Positions 25,844 to 43,336 of a DNA stretch of 64,000 nt are shown piece by piece (the first letter of the stretch is position 1; each line of letters begins with the position of its first letter). The notes beneath the pieces were generated by a model. The model was given only the letters and a program-made list of their open reading frames with translations. It had not been told where the DNA came from and made no database searches. Origin of the DNA: Prescottella equi (GTDB lineage: Bacteria; Actinomycetota; Actinomycetes; Mycobacteriales; Mycobacteriaceae); contig NZ_JAIVAH010000005.1 of NCBI RefSeq assembly GCF_020171745.1, positions 62,001 to 126,000 of the forward strand, in the 5' to 3' direction. Both the position numbers and the translations under genes were made by a program.

Positions 25844-26863
25844 CTACTGCTTCGCGGCGGGCAGTGCGCCGAGGCCCTCGTCGATCGAGTCGAGCGCGAG
25901 CAGCGCGGTCTGGTGGGTCGCCGCCTGGAAGTGCTTGACCGGAACAAGGTTTCCGGCCTTGACCGCGGGCAGGTTCTGCCACAGCGGCGATGCCATCAGT
26001 TCGGCCATCTCGGGGCTGGGTGAACCGTCGACCTCGACGCCGTAGACGATGACGTCGGCGTCACCGAGCTTGTCGGAGATCTTCTCGAGTGCGACGTACT
26101 CGCCGTGCTCGTCCTCCGGGTTCTCCGGCTGGCTGGGGATCTGCAGGCCCAGGTCGTCGAACAGGCTGGTGGTGTACGAGGACTTGTACTCGCGGTAGAA
26201 CTCACCGGGCTCGGTGCCGCAGACGCTGCACACGCCCGCGAACTTCAGGCTGCCGAGCTTGTCCTGGTACTTCTTCGAGATCTCCTGGGTCCGTTCGTTG
26301 TACTGCTCGATGAACGCGCCGTACGAGTCGGAGACGTTCGCGGCGTCCGCGAACTGCTCGCCGAGCGTGCGCCAGTCCGCCGGCGTCGTGGGACCGAGGA
26401 AGACCACGGGCGCCAGCGCCTGCAGCTTGCCCATGTCGACCTGCGCCTGGGCGCGGGCCGGGACACCCAGGATGATCAGATCCGGCTTGGCCGCGGTGAC
26501 CGCTTCGTAGTTCAGTTCGCTGATCGCGCCGTCGGGGCCGACCTTCGCGAGGGCGTCGTACGCCTTCTTGGTGTCGGCGTCCATGTTGTCTTCTTCGCGG
26601 TTCCACTCGCAGATGCCGGAGAGGTTGGCGCCGGACTGGATCAGCGGCAGCACGGCGTAACCACAGGCGACGATGCTCTTCGGGTCGCTCGGGATCTCCA
26701 CCGCGCCGTTCTGGGCCTGGAACGTGCGGGTCGTGGCGGCGGCGGTGGTCTCGGCGTCCGAGCTCTTGTCGTCGTCGCTGCCACACGCCACGAGTCCTGC
26801 ACTCAGCAGCGCGGCGGCGCCGATCACGGCGGCACGGCGGGCCCAGCCCATCTTCACCTGCAT
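25844..26863 (-). CDS. Iron-siderophore ABC transporter solute-binding lipoprotein (FepB/FecB-like)
   Basis: 339 residues; GGGGAGA upstream of the ATG. The signal peptide has lipobox GLVAC (lipidated Cys27), followed by a Ser/Asp/Thr-rich linker and a type III periplasmic-binding fold (PSDPKSIVACG, then AAKPDLIILG). It sits between the two NRPS genes and directly behind an iron box, so it probably captures the Fe(III) form of the locally made siderophore. Permease and ATPase partners are not in the window. Two CxxC-like cysteines (CSVCGTEPGEF, mid-protein) are unusual for the family. Confidence 0.92.
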   Translation of the reverse strand: MQVKMGWARRAAVIGAAALLSAGLVACGSDDDKSSDAETTAAATTRTFQAQNGAVEIPSDPKSIVACGYAVLPLIQSGANLSGICEWNREEDNMDADTKKAYDALAKVGPDGAISELNYEAVTAAKPDLIILGVPARAQAQVDMGKLQALAPVVFLGPTTPADWRTLGEQFADAANVSDSYGAFIEQYNERTQEISKKYQDKLGSLKFAGVCSVCGTEPGEFYREYKSSYTTSLFDDLGLQIPSQPENPEDEHGEYVALEKISDKLGDADVIVYGVEVDGSPSPEMAELMASPLWQNLPAVKAGNLVPVKHFQAATHQTALLALDSIDEGLGALPAAKQ

Positions 26864-26915
26864 TGCGGTATCTCCCCTGGTTCCTTCGTCAGATTCCGAG
26901 CGGTCGCTCGAGTCG

Positions 26916-26934
26916 ATTGGTTAGGCTAACCGAA
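26916..26934 (-). promoter_or_regulatory. IdeR/DmdR-type iron box upstream of the siderophore-binding protein gene
   Basis: ATTGGTTAGGCTAACCGAA matches 16 of 19 positions of the IdeR consensus as I know it, including the whole core GGTTAGGCTAACC. It is 53 bp before the ATG. On the minus strand TTGGAA, 17 bp, TAGCCT reads as a plausible promoter whose -10 lies inside the box, a good position for Fe-dependent repression. Confidence 0.85.
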
Positions 26935-26972
26935 CTTAATCCCCGTTCCAAGGGCTTGCCCGGTCGGCGGCT

Positions 26973-34709
<7,737 letters not shown>

Positions 34710-34798
34710 TGACCATCTCCTGTTCTGCGGGCGAATCCAATTGCGCCGTAACGCTTCACGCGACGGCTGTGAGAGCCGAACCAAGATCGAAGAGTACC

Positions 34799-34817
34799 AA
34801 AGGTTAGGCTAACCGTA
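34799..34817. promoter_or_regulatory. IdeR/DmdR-type iron box in the divergent NRPS / entC promoter
   Basis: AAAGGTTAGGCTAACCGTA contains the full palindromic core GGTTAGGCTAACC (15 of 19 consensus positions). It lies 71 bp before the entC ATG and 90 bp before the NRPS GTG, so a single iron-loaded repressor could silence both directions. Confidence 0.88.
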
Positions 34818-34887
34818 TATCGTCTATCCGGTCGGCGCATCTCCGCCGATTCGTTCCCACGTCACCGCTATCGAAAGGTGAGCGCTC

Positions 34888-36033
34888 ATGCCTGCACCGG
34901 TCGTCGCAGCGATCACCCCAGCCCGTTCCGGGTCGACCGTCGCGAGCCCGTTCGTGCTCTCCCGGCCCCAGGGAAGCATTCGCGCCGAGGGTGTCCTTCG
35001 TCACTTCGACGACGCCCAGGAGGCTGCCGACGCACTGCGCGCCGGCGACGTCTCCGCCCTCACCGGCGCCCTGCCGTTCGATCCGGACACCCCTGCCGCC
35101 CTGGTGGAACCCGGGCTGCTGTGGCGCAGCGACAAGCCGTGGCGGAGCGTGCCGGCCGCCGATCTTCCGGACTGTGGCGTCGAACAGCGTCTCCCGGCCG
35201 AGGACGAGCACGTGGCCCGGGTCCGGACGGCGCTGTACCGCCTGCGCGACGACTCCGACCCGCTCCGCAAGGTGGTTCTCGCCCGGATGCTCCGCCTACG
35301 CTCGCAGGGACGGCTGGATCCGGAAGCCCTGCTGCAGAACCTGATCGCGAACGATCCGGCCGGCAACGGCTACTGCGTCGACCTCTCCGCCGCCGGGCCG
35401 GACAGCGCCGGACAGTGGCTGGTCGGGTCCAGTCCCGAGGTCCTGATCCGCAAGGAGGGGCGCACGATCAGCTGCCACCCGCTCGCCGGCTCGGCGCGAC
35501 GCATCGACGATCCGATCGCTGACTGGGAGTCGGGCCGCGAACTCGGCGAGTCGGCGAAGAACCTGGACGAGCACCGGTACGTCGTCGACGCCATCCGGGA
35601 CAGTCTCGCACCGCTGTGCACCGAGCTCGAGATCCCGGAGCGTCCGACACTCACCCACACCCCGCAGTTGTGGCATCTCGGCACCCCGATCCGAGGCGTG
35701 CTCGCCGACACGTCGATGACGGCGCTCGACCTGGCGCTGGCGGTGCATCCCACCCCCGCGATCTGTGGCACCCCCACCCGAGCCGCCTTCGAGACGATCA
35801 GCACGCTCGAGGGTGACCGCGGCTTCTACGCCGGTGCGGTCGGCTGGTGCGACGAACGCGGCGACGGCGAGTGGATGGTCACCATCCGTTGCGCGCGGAT
35901 CGACGCCGACGGCACGGGACTGACCGCGTACGCCGGCGGCGGCATCGTCGCCGACTCCATCCCGGAGGACGAGTTGGCCGAGACCGCAACCAAGTTCACC
36001 ACCATCCTCGACGCGCTCGGAGTGACCGCATGA
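34888..36033 (+). CDS. entC: Isochorismate synthase
   Basis: 381 residues; AAAGGTGAG before the ATG. A chorismate-binding enzyme of the EntC/DhbC/MenF family: [11 protein letters not shown], the [11 protein letters not shown] segment, the [13 protein letters not shown] helix, [11 protein letters not shown] and a C-terminal YAGGGIV are family motifs. It converts chorismate to isochorismate, the first committed step to 2,3-dihydroxybenzoate. Its stop overlaps the next start (ATGA), and it leads a four-gene operon behind an iron box, which favours the siderophore role over menaquinone synthesis. Confidence 0.96.
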   Translation: MPAPVVAAITPARSGSTVASPFVLSRPQGSIRAEGVLRHFDDAQEAADALRAGDVSALTGALPFDPDTPAALVEPGLLWRSDKPWRSVPAADLPDCGVEQRLPAEDEHVARVRTALYRLRDDSDPLRKVVLARMLRLRSQGRLDPEALLQNLIANDPAGNGYCVDLSAAGPDSAGQWLVGSSPEVLIRKEGRTISCHPLAGSARRIDDPIADWESGRELGESAKNLDEHRYVVDAIRDSLAPLCTELEIPERPTLTHTPQLWHLGTPIRGVLADTSMTALDLALAVHPTPAICGTPTRAAFETISTLEGDRGFYAGAVGWCDERGDGEWMVTIRCARIDADGTGLTAYAGGGIVADSIPEDELAETATKFTTILDALGVTA

Positions 36034-36803
36034 CCGCACCCCTCTGTCTCGTGACCGGCGCCGGACGGGGCATCGGCCGCACCACCGCGATCACGCTCGC
36101 GCGACGGGGGTGGCGGGTCGCGGTGCTCGACCGGGACGCCGGCGCCCTCGAGCGCACCGGGGAACTCGTCGGCGCAGCCTGCGTGGCCGCCCACGCCGTC
36201 GACATCCGGGATCCCGACGCCGTGGCCGACGCCGTCGCCACGATCGAGTCCCTCCACGGGCCGCTGGTCGGACTCGCCCACGTCGCGGGTGTGCTCGAGA
36301 CCGGATCCGTGCTCGACAGCGAATCGGACTCCTGGCAGCGCGTGTTCGACGTCAACGTCACCGGCCTGCTCAACGTGCTCCGGTCCGTCGGACGCGCGAT
36401 GCGGGAACGCGAGCGCGGCGCGATCGTCGTGGTGGGCTCGAACGCAGCCGGGGTCCCGCGGGCCGGGATGGGCGCGTACGGCGCGTCGAAGGCCGCGGCG
36501 ACCATGATCGCAAGAGTCACCGGACTCGAATTGGCGCAGCACGGGATCCGGGTGAACGTCGTGGCGCCCGGTTCCACCGACACCGACATGCAGCGATCCC
36601 TGTGGCCCGACCCCGCCGACGACACCGGCGCCCGCGGCGCCATCGAGGGCAGCCTCGCCGACTTCAAGGTGGGAATCCCACTGGGCCGCATCGCCGCCGC
36701 CGAGGACATCGCCGACTCGGTCGAGTTCCTGCTGTCCGAGCGCGCCCGGCACATCACGATGCAAGCGCTCTACGTCGACGGCGGGGCGACGCTGCGGGCC
36801 TGA
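36030..36803 (+). CDS. entA: 2,3-dihydro-2,3-dihydroxybenzoate dehydrogenase
   Basis: 257 residues, classical [11 protein letters not shown] nucleotide motif at residues 9-16, NVTG, catalytic Ser in VVGSNAAGV and Tyr/Lys in AYGASKAAA; the [15 protein letters not shown] stretch is close to EntA/DhbA. It oxidises 2,3-dihydro-DHB to 2,3-dihydroxybenzoate with NAD+. Starts inside the stop codon of entC, so translation is coupled. Confidence 0.95.
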   Translation: MTAPLCLVTGAGRGIGRTTAITLARRGWRVAVLDRDAGALERTGELVGAACVAAHAVDIRDPDAVADAVATIESLHGPLVGLAHVAGVLETGSVLDSESDSWQRVFDVNVTGLLNVLRSVGRAMRERERGAIVVVGSNAAGVPRAGMGAYGASKAAATMIARVTGLELAQHGIRVNVVAPGSTDTDMQRSLWPDPADDTGARGAIEGSLADFKVGIPLGRIAAAEDIADSVEFLLSERARHITMQALYVDGGATLRA

Positions 36804-36853
36804 CTCCCGTTGCCGCCCAGATGCCATCGACCGTCATTCGAAAGGAGCACGCC

Positions 36854-38524
36854 GTGACCACCGCCCTGCGGCGCAGTCCGCTGGTCCCCGCCGATCCGTA
36901 CCCCGCCGAGCTCGCGCGGCGTTACCGGAACGCCGGGTATTGGACCGACGAGACGTTCGCCAGGTTCCTGCCCACCCGCGCCGAGCAGTTCGGCGACCGG
37001 ATCGCCGTCACCGGGCTCGGTGAGGGCGGCGTCGAGCGCACCCTCACCTACCGGCAGCTGAGCGACAACGCCGACGTCCTCGCCGCGGGACTGCTCCGCC
37101 TGGGCGTGCGGCCCGGTGACCGGGTCGTGCTGCAGTTGCCGAACATGCCCGAGTACGTCGAGATGTTGTTCGCGGTCTTCGCGATCGGGGCCCTGCCGGT
37201 GTTCGCGCTGCCCGCGCACCGCCGCGCCGAGGTGGGCTACTTCTGCGAGTTCACCGACGCGGCCGCGTACGTGATCACGGACCGGCACGCCGGATTCGAC
37301 TACCGGACACTGGCGCGCGAGATCGTCGCCGGATCCGAGCGTCCTCCCGTGGTGATCGTCGCCGGTGAGGCAGAAGAATTCGTGCCGCTGTCCCGACTGC
37401 GGACCGCCGAACCGACGCCGGGCGATCGAGCCGAACCCACACCGGATTCGGTGGCGTTCCTGCAACTCTCGGGCGGCACCACCGGACGCTCCAAGCTCAT
37501 CCCCCGCACCCACACCGACTACCTGTACTCGGTACGCGCGTCCGCCGAGATCTGCGGTCTGGCCCCCGACAGCCGGATGCTCGTGAGCCTGCCTGCCGCG
37601 CACAACTTCCCGATGAGCTCCCCCGGGATCCTCGGCGTACTGCACGCGGGCGGTCGTGTGGTGATGGCGCCGGACCCGACGCCGTCGACCTCGTTCGAGT
37701 TGATCGAACGGGAGCGGATCACGATCGCGTCGCTCGTGCCGCCGCTGGCGCTGGGCTGGATGGCGTCGCCGGCGCGCGCCAAGCACGACCTGTCCAGTCT
37801 CGAACTGCTGCAAGTGGGCGGTGCGAAGTTCAGTGCCGAGGCGGCCCGACGGGTGCGCGACGAACTCGGATGCCGGCTGCAGCAGGTGTTCGGGATGGCA
37901 GAGGGCCTGGTCAACTACACCCGCGACGACGACCCCGACGACGTCGTGGTCACCACGCAGGGCCGGCCGATCAGCCCGGACGACGAGGTCCTCGTGGTCG
38001 ACGACGACGACAGCCCGGTTCCGATCGGCACCGTCGGGAACCTGCTCACCCGCGGCCCCTACACGATCCGCGGCTACTACGCTGCGCCGGAACACAATCG
38101 GGCGTCATTCACCGCGAACGGCTTCTACCGCACCGGGGACCGGGTGCGGCTCACCGAGACCGGGCACCTGGTCGTCGAGGGACGTGCGAAGGACCAGATC
38201 AACCGCGGCGGCGAGAAGGTCGCGGCCGAAGAGGTGGAGAACCATCTACTCGCCCACCCCGGGGTACGGGACGTCGCGGTCGTCTCGAAGCCCGACGCCT
38301 ACCTGGGCGAGCGCACGTTCGCGTTCGTGGTGGGCGAGGGCACCCCGCCCCGCGCCGTCGAACTGCGCGGGTTCCTGCGTGAGCGCGGCCTGGCCGCCTA
38401 CAAGATCCCCGACGGCTTCCAGTTCGTCGACGAGTTCCCCGTCACCGGCGTCGGCAAGGTCAGCCGGACCGAGCTGCGCCGCGCCCTCGAATCCACCTTC
38501 ACCGAGACCGTCACCGACAGTTAG
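36854..38524 (+). CDS. entE: 2,3-dihydroxybenzoate-AMP ligase
   Basis: 556 residues from a GTG at 36854 with AAAGGAG upstream; the open frame continues far upstream but only as an overlap with entA. Stand-alone adenylation enzyme: P-loop [16 protein letters not shown], the aryl-acid pocket HNFPMSSPG with the Asn typical of DHB/salicylate ligases, [12 protein letters not shown], and the [12 protein letters not shown] and [11 protein letters not shown] motifs. It activates DHB as the adenylate and loads the free-standing aryl carrier protein (16328-16552). Confidence 0.96.
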   Translation: MTTALRRSPLVPADPYPAELARRYRNAGYWTDETFARFLPTRAEQFGDRIAVTGLGEGGVERTLTYRQLSDNADVLAAGLLRLGVRPGDRVVLQLPNMPEYVEMLFAVFAIGALPVFALPAHRRAEVGYFCEFTDAAAYVITDRHAGFDYRTLAREIVAGSERPPVVIVAGEAEEFVPLSRLRTAEPTPGDRAEPTPDSVAFLQLSGGTTGRSKLIPRTHTDYLYSVRASAEICGLAPDSRMLVSLPAAHNFPMSSPGILGVLHAGGRVVMAPDPTPSTSFELIERERITIASLVPPLALGWMASPARAKHDLSSLELLQVGGAKFSAEAARRVRDELGCRLQQVFGMAEGLVNYTRDDDPDDVVVTTQGRPISPDDEVLVVDDDDSPVPIGTVGNLLTRGPYTIRGYYAAPEHNRASFTANGFYRTGDRVRLTETGHLVVEGRAKDQINRGGEKVAAEEVENHLLAHPGVRDVAVVSKPDAYLGERTFAFVVGEGTPPRAVELRGFLRERGLAAYKIPDGFQFVDEFPVTGVGKVSRTELRRALESTFTETVTDS

Positions 38525-38531
38525 GTATCCG

Positions 38532-39176
38532 ATGTCCCTGCCCCGTTCCGTCGCCTATCCGATGCCCGCCGGGCTGCCCGAGAACCGGGCGCCGTGGCGC
38601 ATCGACCCGGACCGCGCGGTGCTGCTGGTCCACGACGCGCAGGAGTACTTCATCCGCGCGTTCGACCGCACCGCCGACCCGATCCGATCCATGATCGCGA
38701 ACGTCGACGCTATCCGCACCGCGTGCCGCGCCGCAGGTGTGCCGATCATGTACACCGCGCAGCCGGGCGACCAGACGCCCGAGCACCGGGCGCTGCTCAC
38801 CGACTTCTGGGGCCCGGGTCTGTCGTCCGACCCCGCAGAGACCGCGATCATCACCGACCTCGCACCGGAGCCCGACGACGTCCTGCTCACCAAGTGGCGC
38901 TACAGCGCATTCGCGAAAACCGATCTGCGGCAGCGGCTGTCGGATCTGGGCCGGGATCAGCTGATCGTGACCGGCGTGTACGCCCACATCGGCTGCCTCA
39001 CCACCGCACTGGACGGCTTCATGCAGGACGTCGAGATGTTCCTCGTCGCGGACGGTCTGGCCGACTTCTCCGAGGCCGAGCACCGGCAGGCTCTCGACTA
39101 CGCCGCGGCGCGCTGCGCGGTGGTGGCGCCCACCGCGCACGTGCTGTCCGGCCTGGCGATGCCGGCTCTGGTGTGA
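38532..39176 (+). CDS. entB: Isochorismatase lacking the aryl carrier domain (EntB N-terminal type)
   Basis: 214 residues; ends where the isochorismatase fold of EntB ends. It follows EntB closely: LLVHDAQEYF with the catalytic Asp, YTAQPGDQ, DFWGPGL, LTKWRYSAF with the Lys, GVYAHIGCLTTA with Gly in place of the nucleophilic Cys of related amidases, and VADGLADFS. It hydrolyses isochorismate to 2,3-dihydro-DHB and pyruvate. The fused carrier domain found in EntB/DhbB is missing and supplied by the small protein at 16328-16552. Last gene of the entCAEB operon. Confidence 0.95.
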   Translation: MSLPRSVAYPMPAGLPENRAPWRIDPDRAVLLVHDAQEYFIRAFDRTADPIRSMIANVDAIRTACRAAGVPIMYTAQPGDQTPEHRALLTDFWGPGLSSDPAETAIITDLAPEPDDVLLTKWRYSAFAKTDLRQRLSDLGRDQLIVTGVYAHIGCLTTALDGFMQDVEMFLVADGLADFSEAEHRQALDYAAARCAVVAPTAHVLSGLAMPALV

Positions 39177-39180
39177 GACG

Positions 39181-39230
39181 ACCGCGGGGGGGGGGGGGGG
39201 GGGGGCACCTTCCGGTGCCCGCCCCGCGGT
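39181..39230. terminator. Terminator hairpin interrupted by a 20-G run
   Basis: Between convergent entB and ptrB genes. The inner stem is GGGCACC TTCC GGTGCCC; the outer stem ACCGCGGGG pairs with CCCCGCGGT at the end. The left arm holds an uninterrupted run of 20 G (39186-39205), about 13 more than the right arm can pair. A single C expected opposite G39221 is missing, as if a C-to-G change joined two G tracts that then expanded, or the assembly is wrong here. Confidence 0.75.
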
Positions 39231-39243
39231 GGTTGTCGTGTCG

Positions 39244-41361
39244 CTACACGGCGCCGGCCGTGTCGAGCACCCACGCGTACTCGAACGCGACTTCCTTCCA
39301 CTTCTCGTACCGCCCGCTGACGCCGCCGTGTCCGGCGCTCATCTCGGTCTTGAGCAGCAGCGGCGCGTCGCCGGTCTTCGTCGAGCGCAGGGCCGCCACC
39401 CACTTCGCGGGCTCGACGTAGAGGACCCGGGTGTCGTTGATGCTGGTGATCGCGAGGATCGCCGGGTAGTCCTTGGCCTCGACGTTCTCGTACGGGCTGT
39501 ACGAGCGCATGTACTCGTACACCTGCGGATCCTCGAGCGGGTTGCCCCACTCGTCCCACTCGATCACCGTCAGCGGCAGATCCGGGTCGAGGATCGAGGT
39601 GAGCGGATCCACGAACGGCACGTTCGCGAGGATGCCCGCGAACAGTTCGGGGGCGAGATTCGCGACCGCACCCATCAGCAGACCGCCCGCGCTGCCGCCG
39701 TCGGCCACCAGCTGCCCCGGCGTCGTACGGCCCTCGTCGATGAGATGCCGTGCACACGCGACGAAGTCGGTGAAGGTGTTCTTCTTGGTGAGCGTCTTGC
39801 CGTTCTCGTACCAGTGCCGGCCCATCTCGCCGCCGCCGCGGACGTGCGCGACCGCGAAGACCATCCCGCGATCGAGCAGCGACAGCCGCGCCACCGAGAA
39901 CGCCGGGTCCATGCTGGCCTCGTACGACCCGTAGCCGTACAGCAGCGTCGGGGCCGGGTCGCCGCCGATCCCCTTGCGCCGCACGATCGAGAGCGGGATG
40001 CGGGTGCCGTCGTCGGCGACCGCCCACTCGCGGTGCTGCTCGTAGTCGGCCGGGTCGAAACCGCCGAGCACGGGCTGCGACTTACGCAGCAGCAGTTCGC
40101 CGGTCGCGAGCTTGTAGTCGTACACGCGCGAGGGCGTGATGAACGACGTGTAGCCGATCCGCAGCGTCGGCTGGTCCCATTCCGGGTTGGAGCCGAGGCC
40201 CACCGAGAACAGTTCCTCGTCGAACTCCATCTCGGTGAGCTCGCCGTAGCCCTCGGGGGTGAGCGGCCAGATCGCCAGCCGGGTGAGCACGTCGCGCCGG
40301 TAGCTGAGCACGAGGTGATCGGCGAACGTGTCGATGTCCTCGAGTCGAACGTCGTGGCGATGCGGCACAAGGATTTCCATCGCGCTCGGATCGTCCACCG
40401 GCGCCTGCGCGAGCACGAAGTTCTCGGCCTTCTCGCCGTCGACCACGTCGTTGTGCAGGATGAGGAAGCGGTCCTCGCCGGCGATCACGGCGTGCTCGGC
40501 CGAGTACTCGACACCCTCGCGGCGCGGCAGGATCACCCGGAACTCGCCCTCGGGGTTCGCCGACTCGAGGATCCAGCCCTCGGTGGTCACCTTGGACCCG
40601 AGCCAGATCATCAGGTACTTCTCGCTGCGCGTCGAACCGACCGCCACCCAGTAGCGATCGTCCGGCTCGTGGAAGACCTGGACGTCCTCGTCCTGCCCGG
40701 TGCCGAGCTTGTGTCGCCACACCGTGTCCGGCCGCCACGACTCGTCGACGGTCAGGTAGAAGATGTGCTGGTGGTCGATCGCCCACGTCGCGCCGGGCGC
40801 GGTGTTCGGGATCTCGTCGGCCAGCAGTTCACCGGTGACCAGGTTCTTGAACCGCAGTGTGTAGCGCTCGTCGCCGATCACGTCCACCGAGTACGCCAGC
40901 AGCGTGCCGTCGTGGCTCAGCGAGAACGCGCCGACGGAGAAGAACTCGTGTCCCTCGGCCTCGACGTTGCCGTCGAGCAACACCTGCTCGCCCTCGATCG
41001 CGGTGTCCGCGGACAGTTCCGGCGGCGTCCAGTCGTCCGGTCCGGAGATGGGGCATCGGCAGTTGACGCCGTACTGCTTGCCCTCGATGGTGCGTGCGTA
41101 GTACCACCAGTCACCCAGTCGCGTCGGAACCGACATGTCGGTCTCCTGCGTACGCGACTTGATCTCCTGGAAGACCTTTTCCCGCAACGGCTCCAGGTGC
41201 TCGAGCTGCTGCGCGGTGTACGCGTTCTCCGCCTCGAGGTACTCGATGACCTCCGGGTCCTCCTTGGCCCGCAGCCACTCGTAGTGATCGACGAACGTGT
41301 CCCCGTGATGGGTCCGTTCGAGGGGCACCCGCTTGGCTACAGGCGGAGTCAGCGCGGTCAT
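39244..41361 (-). CDS. ptrB: Oligopeptidase B-type prolyl oligopeptidase (S9A)
   Basis: 705 residues. An N-terminal beta-propeller (about 70-420) is followed by an alpha/beta hydrolase domain with the Ser in GGSAGGLLMG, the Asp in SINDTRVLY and the His in SAGHGGVSGR. The YGYGSYEASMDPAFS segment and the length fit oligopeptidase B, a cytoplasmic serine peptidase that cuts short peptides after basic residues. Starts 1 bp after the purC stop, so they are probably cotranscribed. Confidence 0.94.
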   Translation of the reverse strand: MTALTPPVAKRVPLERTHHGDTFVDHYEWLRAKEDPEVIEYLEAENAYTAQQLEHLEPLREKVFQEIKSRTQETDMSVPTRLGDWWYYARTIEGKQYGVNCRCPISGPDDWTPPELSADTAIEGEQVLLDGNVEAEGHEFFSVGAFSLSHDGTLLAYSVDVIGDERYTLRFKNLVTGELLADEIPNTAPGATWAIDHQHIFYLTVDESWRPDTVWRHKLGTGQDEDVQVFHEPDDRYWVAVGSTRSEKYLMIWLGSKVTTEGWILESANPEGEFRVILPRREGVEYSAEHAVIAGEDRFLILHNDVVDGEKAENFVLAQAPVDDPSAMEILVPHRHDVRLEDIDTFADHLVLSYRRDVLTRLAIWPLTPEGYGELTEMEFDEELFSVGLGSNPEWDQPTLRIGYTSFITPSRVYDYKLATGELLLRKSQPVLGGFDPADYEQHREWAVADDGTRIPLSIVRRKGIGGDPAPTLLYGYGSYEASMDPAFSVARLSLLDRGMVFAVAHVRGGGEMGRHWYENGKTLTKKNTFTDFVACARHLIDEGRTTPGQLVADGGSAGGLLMGAVANLAPELFAGILANVPFVDPLTSILDPDLPLTVIEWDEWGNPLEDPQVYEYMRSYSPYENVEAKDYPAILAITSINDTRVLYVEPAKWVAALRSTKTGDAPLLLKTEMSAGHGGVSGRYEKWKEVAFEYAWVLDTAGAV

Positions 41362-41362
41362 C

Positions 41363-42247
41363 TCAGCCCACCCAGTCCTCGAACGACAGGCCCGAGATGC
41401 GCTCGTACGCCTCGATGTAGCGGGCGCGGGTCGCGTCGACGATGTCCTGCGGCAGCGCCGGTGGCGGCGTGTCCGACGCGCGGTCCCACCCGGAGGCGGG
41501 GCTGGTGAGCCAGTTACGGACGAACTGCTTGTCGAAGCTGGGCTGCACCTTGCCGGGCTCGTAGCTGTCGGCCGGCCAGTAGCGCGACGAGTCGGGCGTC
41601 AGCACCTCGTCGGCGAGCACCAGGTTGCCGTCGGCGTCGAGACCGAACTCGAACTTGGTGTCGGCGAGGATGATCCCGCGGTCCCGCGCGAAGCTGGCGG
41701 CACGGAAGTAGATGTCGAGGGTGTCGTCGCGCAGCTTGACGGCGAGATCCTGACCGACCTTGTCGATCACGGTCTGGAAGTCGATGTTCTCGTCATGATC
41801 GCCGAGGTCGGCCTTGCTCGCGGGGGTGAAGATCGGGTCGGGCAGCTGGCTCGCCTCGACCAGGCCCTCGGGCAGTTCGACGCCGCACACCGCGCCGGTG
41901 CTGTTGTAGTCCGCCAGGCCCGAACCGGTGAGGTAGCCGCGGGCCACGCACTCGACCGGGAGCATGTTCAGCTTGCGCACGACCAGCGCGCGACCGAGGA
42001 CCTCCTCGGGGATGCGCTCGTCGAGCGGATCGCCGGCGAGGTGGTTGGTGCCGCCGAGCTTCTCGAAGAAGAAGACGCTCATCGCGGTGAGCACGCGGCC
42101 CTTGTCCGGGATCGGCGTGCTGAGCACGTGGTCGTAGGCCGAGATCCGGTCACTGGCGACCAGCAGCAGGTGCTCGTCGTCGATCGTGTACAGATCGCGG
42201 ACCTTGCCGCCGGCCAGGTGGGTGTAGGACTCGAGTGAAGGACGCAC
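41363..42247 (-). CDS. purC: Phosphoribosylaminoimidazole-succinocarboxamide synthase
   Basis: 294 residues from a GTG at 42247 ([20 protein letters not shown]). It has the SAICAR synthase motifs [32 protein letters not shown] and a late RYWPADSY. It joins aspartate to CAIR using ATP in purine synthesis. A longer open frame to 42292 exists but adds unrelated residues. Its pairing with ptrB is common in actinobacteria as far as I recall. Confidence 0.96.
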   Translation of the reverse strand: MRPSLESYTHLAGGKVRDLYTIDDEHLLLVASDRISAYDHVLSTPIPDKGRVLTAMSVFFFEKLGGTNHLAGDPLDERIPEEVLGRALVVRKLNMLPVECVARGYLTGSGLADYNSTGAVCGVELPEGLVEASQLPDPIFTPASKADLGDHDENIDFQTVIDKVGQDLAVKLRDDTLDIYFRAASFARDRGIILADTKFEFGLDADGNLVLADEVLTPDSSRYWPADSYEPGKVQPSFDKQFVRNWLTSPASGWDRASDTPPPALPQDIVDATRARYIEAYERISGLSFEDWVG

Positions 42248-42320
42248 GTCCTCAACCCTATCGGTCCCCCGAATCGGCGCACCCCACCACACACGTCTGC
42301 TCCATTACTGTCTGCAGAAC

Positions 42321-43157
42321 ATGGCTTCTTATGATCAACTTCCCGCCACGATCGCGGTCGCGTCGGTGCGCGACATCACGCCGAACATGCGTCGCGTCAC
42401 CTTCTCGGGAGCCGGCGTCGCTGCGTACGCCTCGGACGAGACTCGCGTTCCCAACATCAAGTTGATCTTCCCGAACCCCGAAACCGGTGTCCTCGACCTG
42501 CCCGTGGTGAACGACGACGGATCGCGCCTGCAGTGGCCCGACCCCGACGTCCGCGGACGGGTCCGCACCTACACGGTGCGCCGTCTCGACCCGGCCACCG
42601 CCGAGATGGACGTCGACTTCGTCCGGCACGGCGACGAGGGCCTGGCCAGTGCCTGGGCCGAGCGGGCGCGGCCCGGCGACACGATCGGCGCCGCCGCGGG
42701 TGGTGGAGTGACGGCCCCGGTCGCCGACCGGTACCTGATCGTCGGCGACGAGACCGCGCTGCCCGCGATCGGCCGCATGCTCGAGCGTCTGCCCGAGGCG
42801 GCCGTCGGCACCGTGTTCGTCGAGGTCGACGGTCCGGCCGAGGAGCAGGACCTGATCGCCCCGGCCGGACTGGAGCTCGTCTGGCTGCACCGCGGCGGTG
42901 CCCCCGCCGGCACCACGACGCTGCTCACCGACGCCGTCAAGAACCACACCTTCCCCGACGTGCCCGGTGAGAAGGTGTTCGCCTGGGTCTCGGCCGAGTC
43001 CGCCGTCGTGCTCGATCTGCGTCGGCACCTCCGTAACAACGTCGGCATGGACCGCAAGGCCACCCTCGTCATCGGGTACTGGAAGCGCGGCGTCAGCGAG
43101 ACCGGCTACGGCAAGGCCGCCGACCACGACCGCGACTTCACCGAACACGACGACTGA
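42321..43157 (+). CDS. Siderophore-interacting FAD protein (ferric-siderophore reductase, ViuB/YqjH-like)
   Basis: 278 residues. RTYTVRRLD is the FAD-binding motif of the SIP family, followed by HGDEGLASAW, a GDETALPAIGRML NAD(P)H-side motif and the C-terminal signature GYWKRGVSETGY. These cytoplasmic enzymes use NAD(P)H to reduce Fe(III) bound to catecholates so iron is released after import. Only 4 kb from the catecholate locus, it is the natural partner for recycling it. No clear iron box precedes it. Confidence 0.93.
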   Translation: MASYDQLPATIAVASVRDITPNMRRVTFSGAGVAAYASDETRVPNIKLIFPNPETGVLDLPVVNDDGSRLQWPDPDVRGRVRTYTVRRLDPATAEMDVDFVRHGDEGLASAWAERARPGDTIGAAAGGGVTAPVADRYLIVGDETALPAIGRMLERLPEAAVGTVFVEVDGPAEEQDLIAPAGLELVWLHRGGAPAGTTTLLTDAVKNHTFPDVPGEKVFAWVSAESAVVLDLRRHLRNNVGMDRKATLVIGYWKRGVSETGYGKAADHDRDFTEHDD

Positions 43158-43169
43158 TCCCCTCCCTCC

Positions 43170-43232
43170 CGCGTTTTGCGCACTTATCGCGCAATTTCGG
43201 GCCCCGAAATCGCGATAAGTGCGCAAAACGCG
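43170..43232. repeat. 63-bp near-perfect palindrome
   Basis: The left arm CGCGTTTTGCGCACTTATCG and the right arm CGATAAGTGCGCAAAACGCG are exact reverse complements. The centre ATTTCGGGGCCCCGAAAT is itself a palindrome. Only two bases (CA after CGCG on the left) are unpaired. It lies 13 bp after the reductase stop and about 105 bp before the DHA2 transporter. It can act as a terminator-like hairpin, but the length and symmetry suggest a mobile or repeated palindromic unit. Confidence 0.85.
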
Positions 43233-43336
43233 AGGGTCGGCGGGGCCGGGAACGAGGCGGGAACGCCGCGGGAATAGGACCCCACCAGAGATCGTTAGCC
43301 ATGTTTCGGACTTGACTATCGATCTTCAGGAGAGTG

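Noticed and set aside
34710-34784. Upstream extension of the first NRPS to 34784
   Set aside because: No ribosome site there, and the added 25 residues do not resemble a C-domain N-terminus; the GTG at 34709 has AGGAG.
36110-36853. N-terminal extension of the DHB-AMP ligase through entA
   Set aside because: It is an overlapping frame of entA; a GTG with AAAGGAG at 36854 gives the normal ligase N-terminus.
43170-43232. Palindrome as terminal repeats of an insertion sequence
   Set aside because: No transposase gene or target duplication flanks it; only a single palindromic unit is visible.
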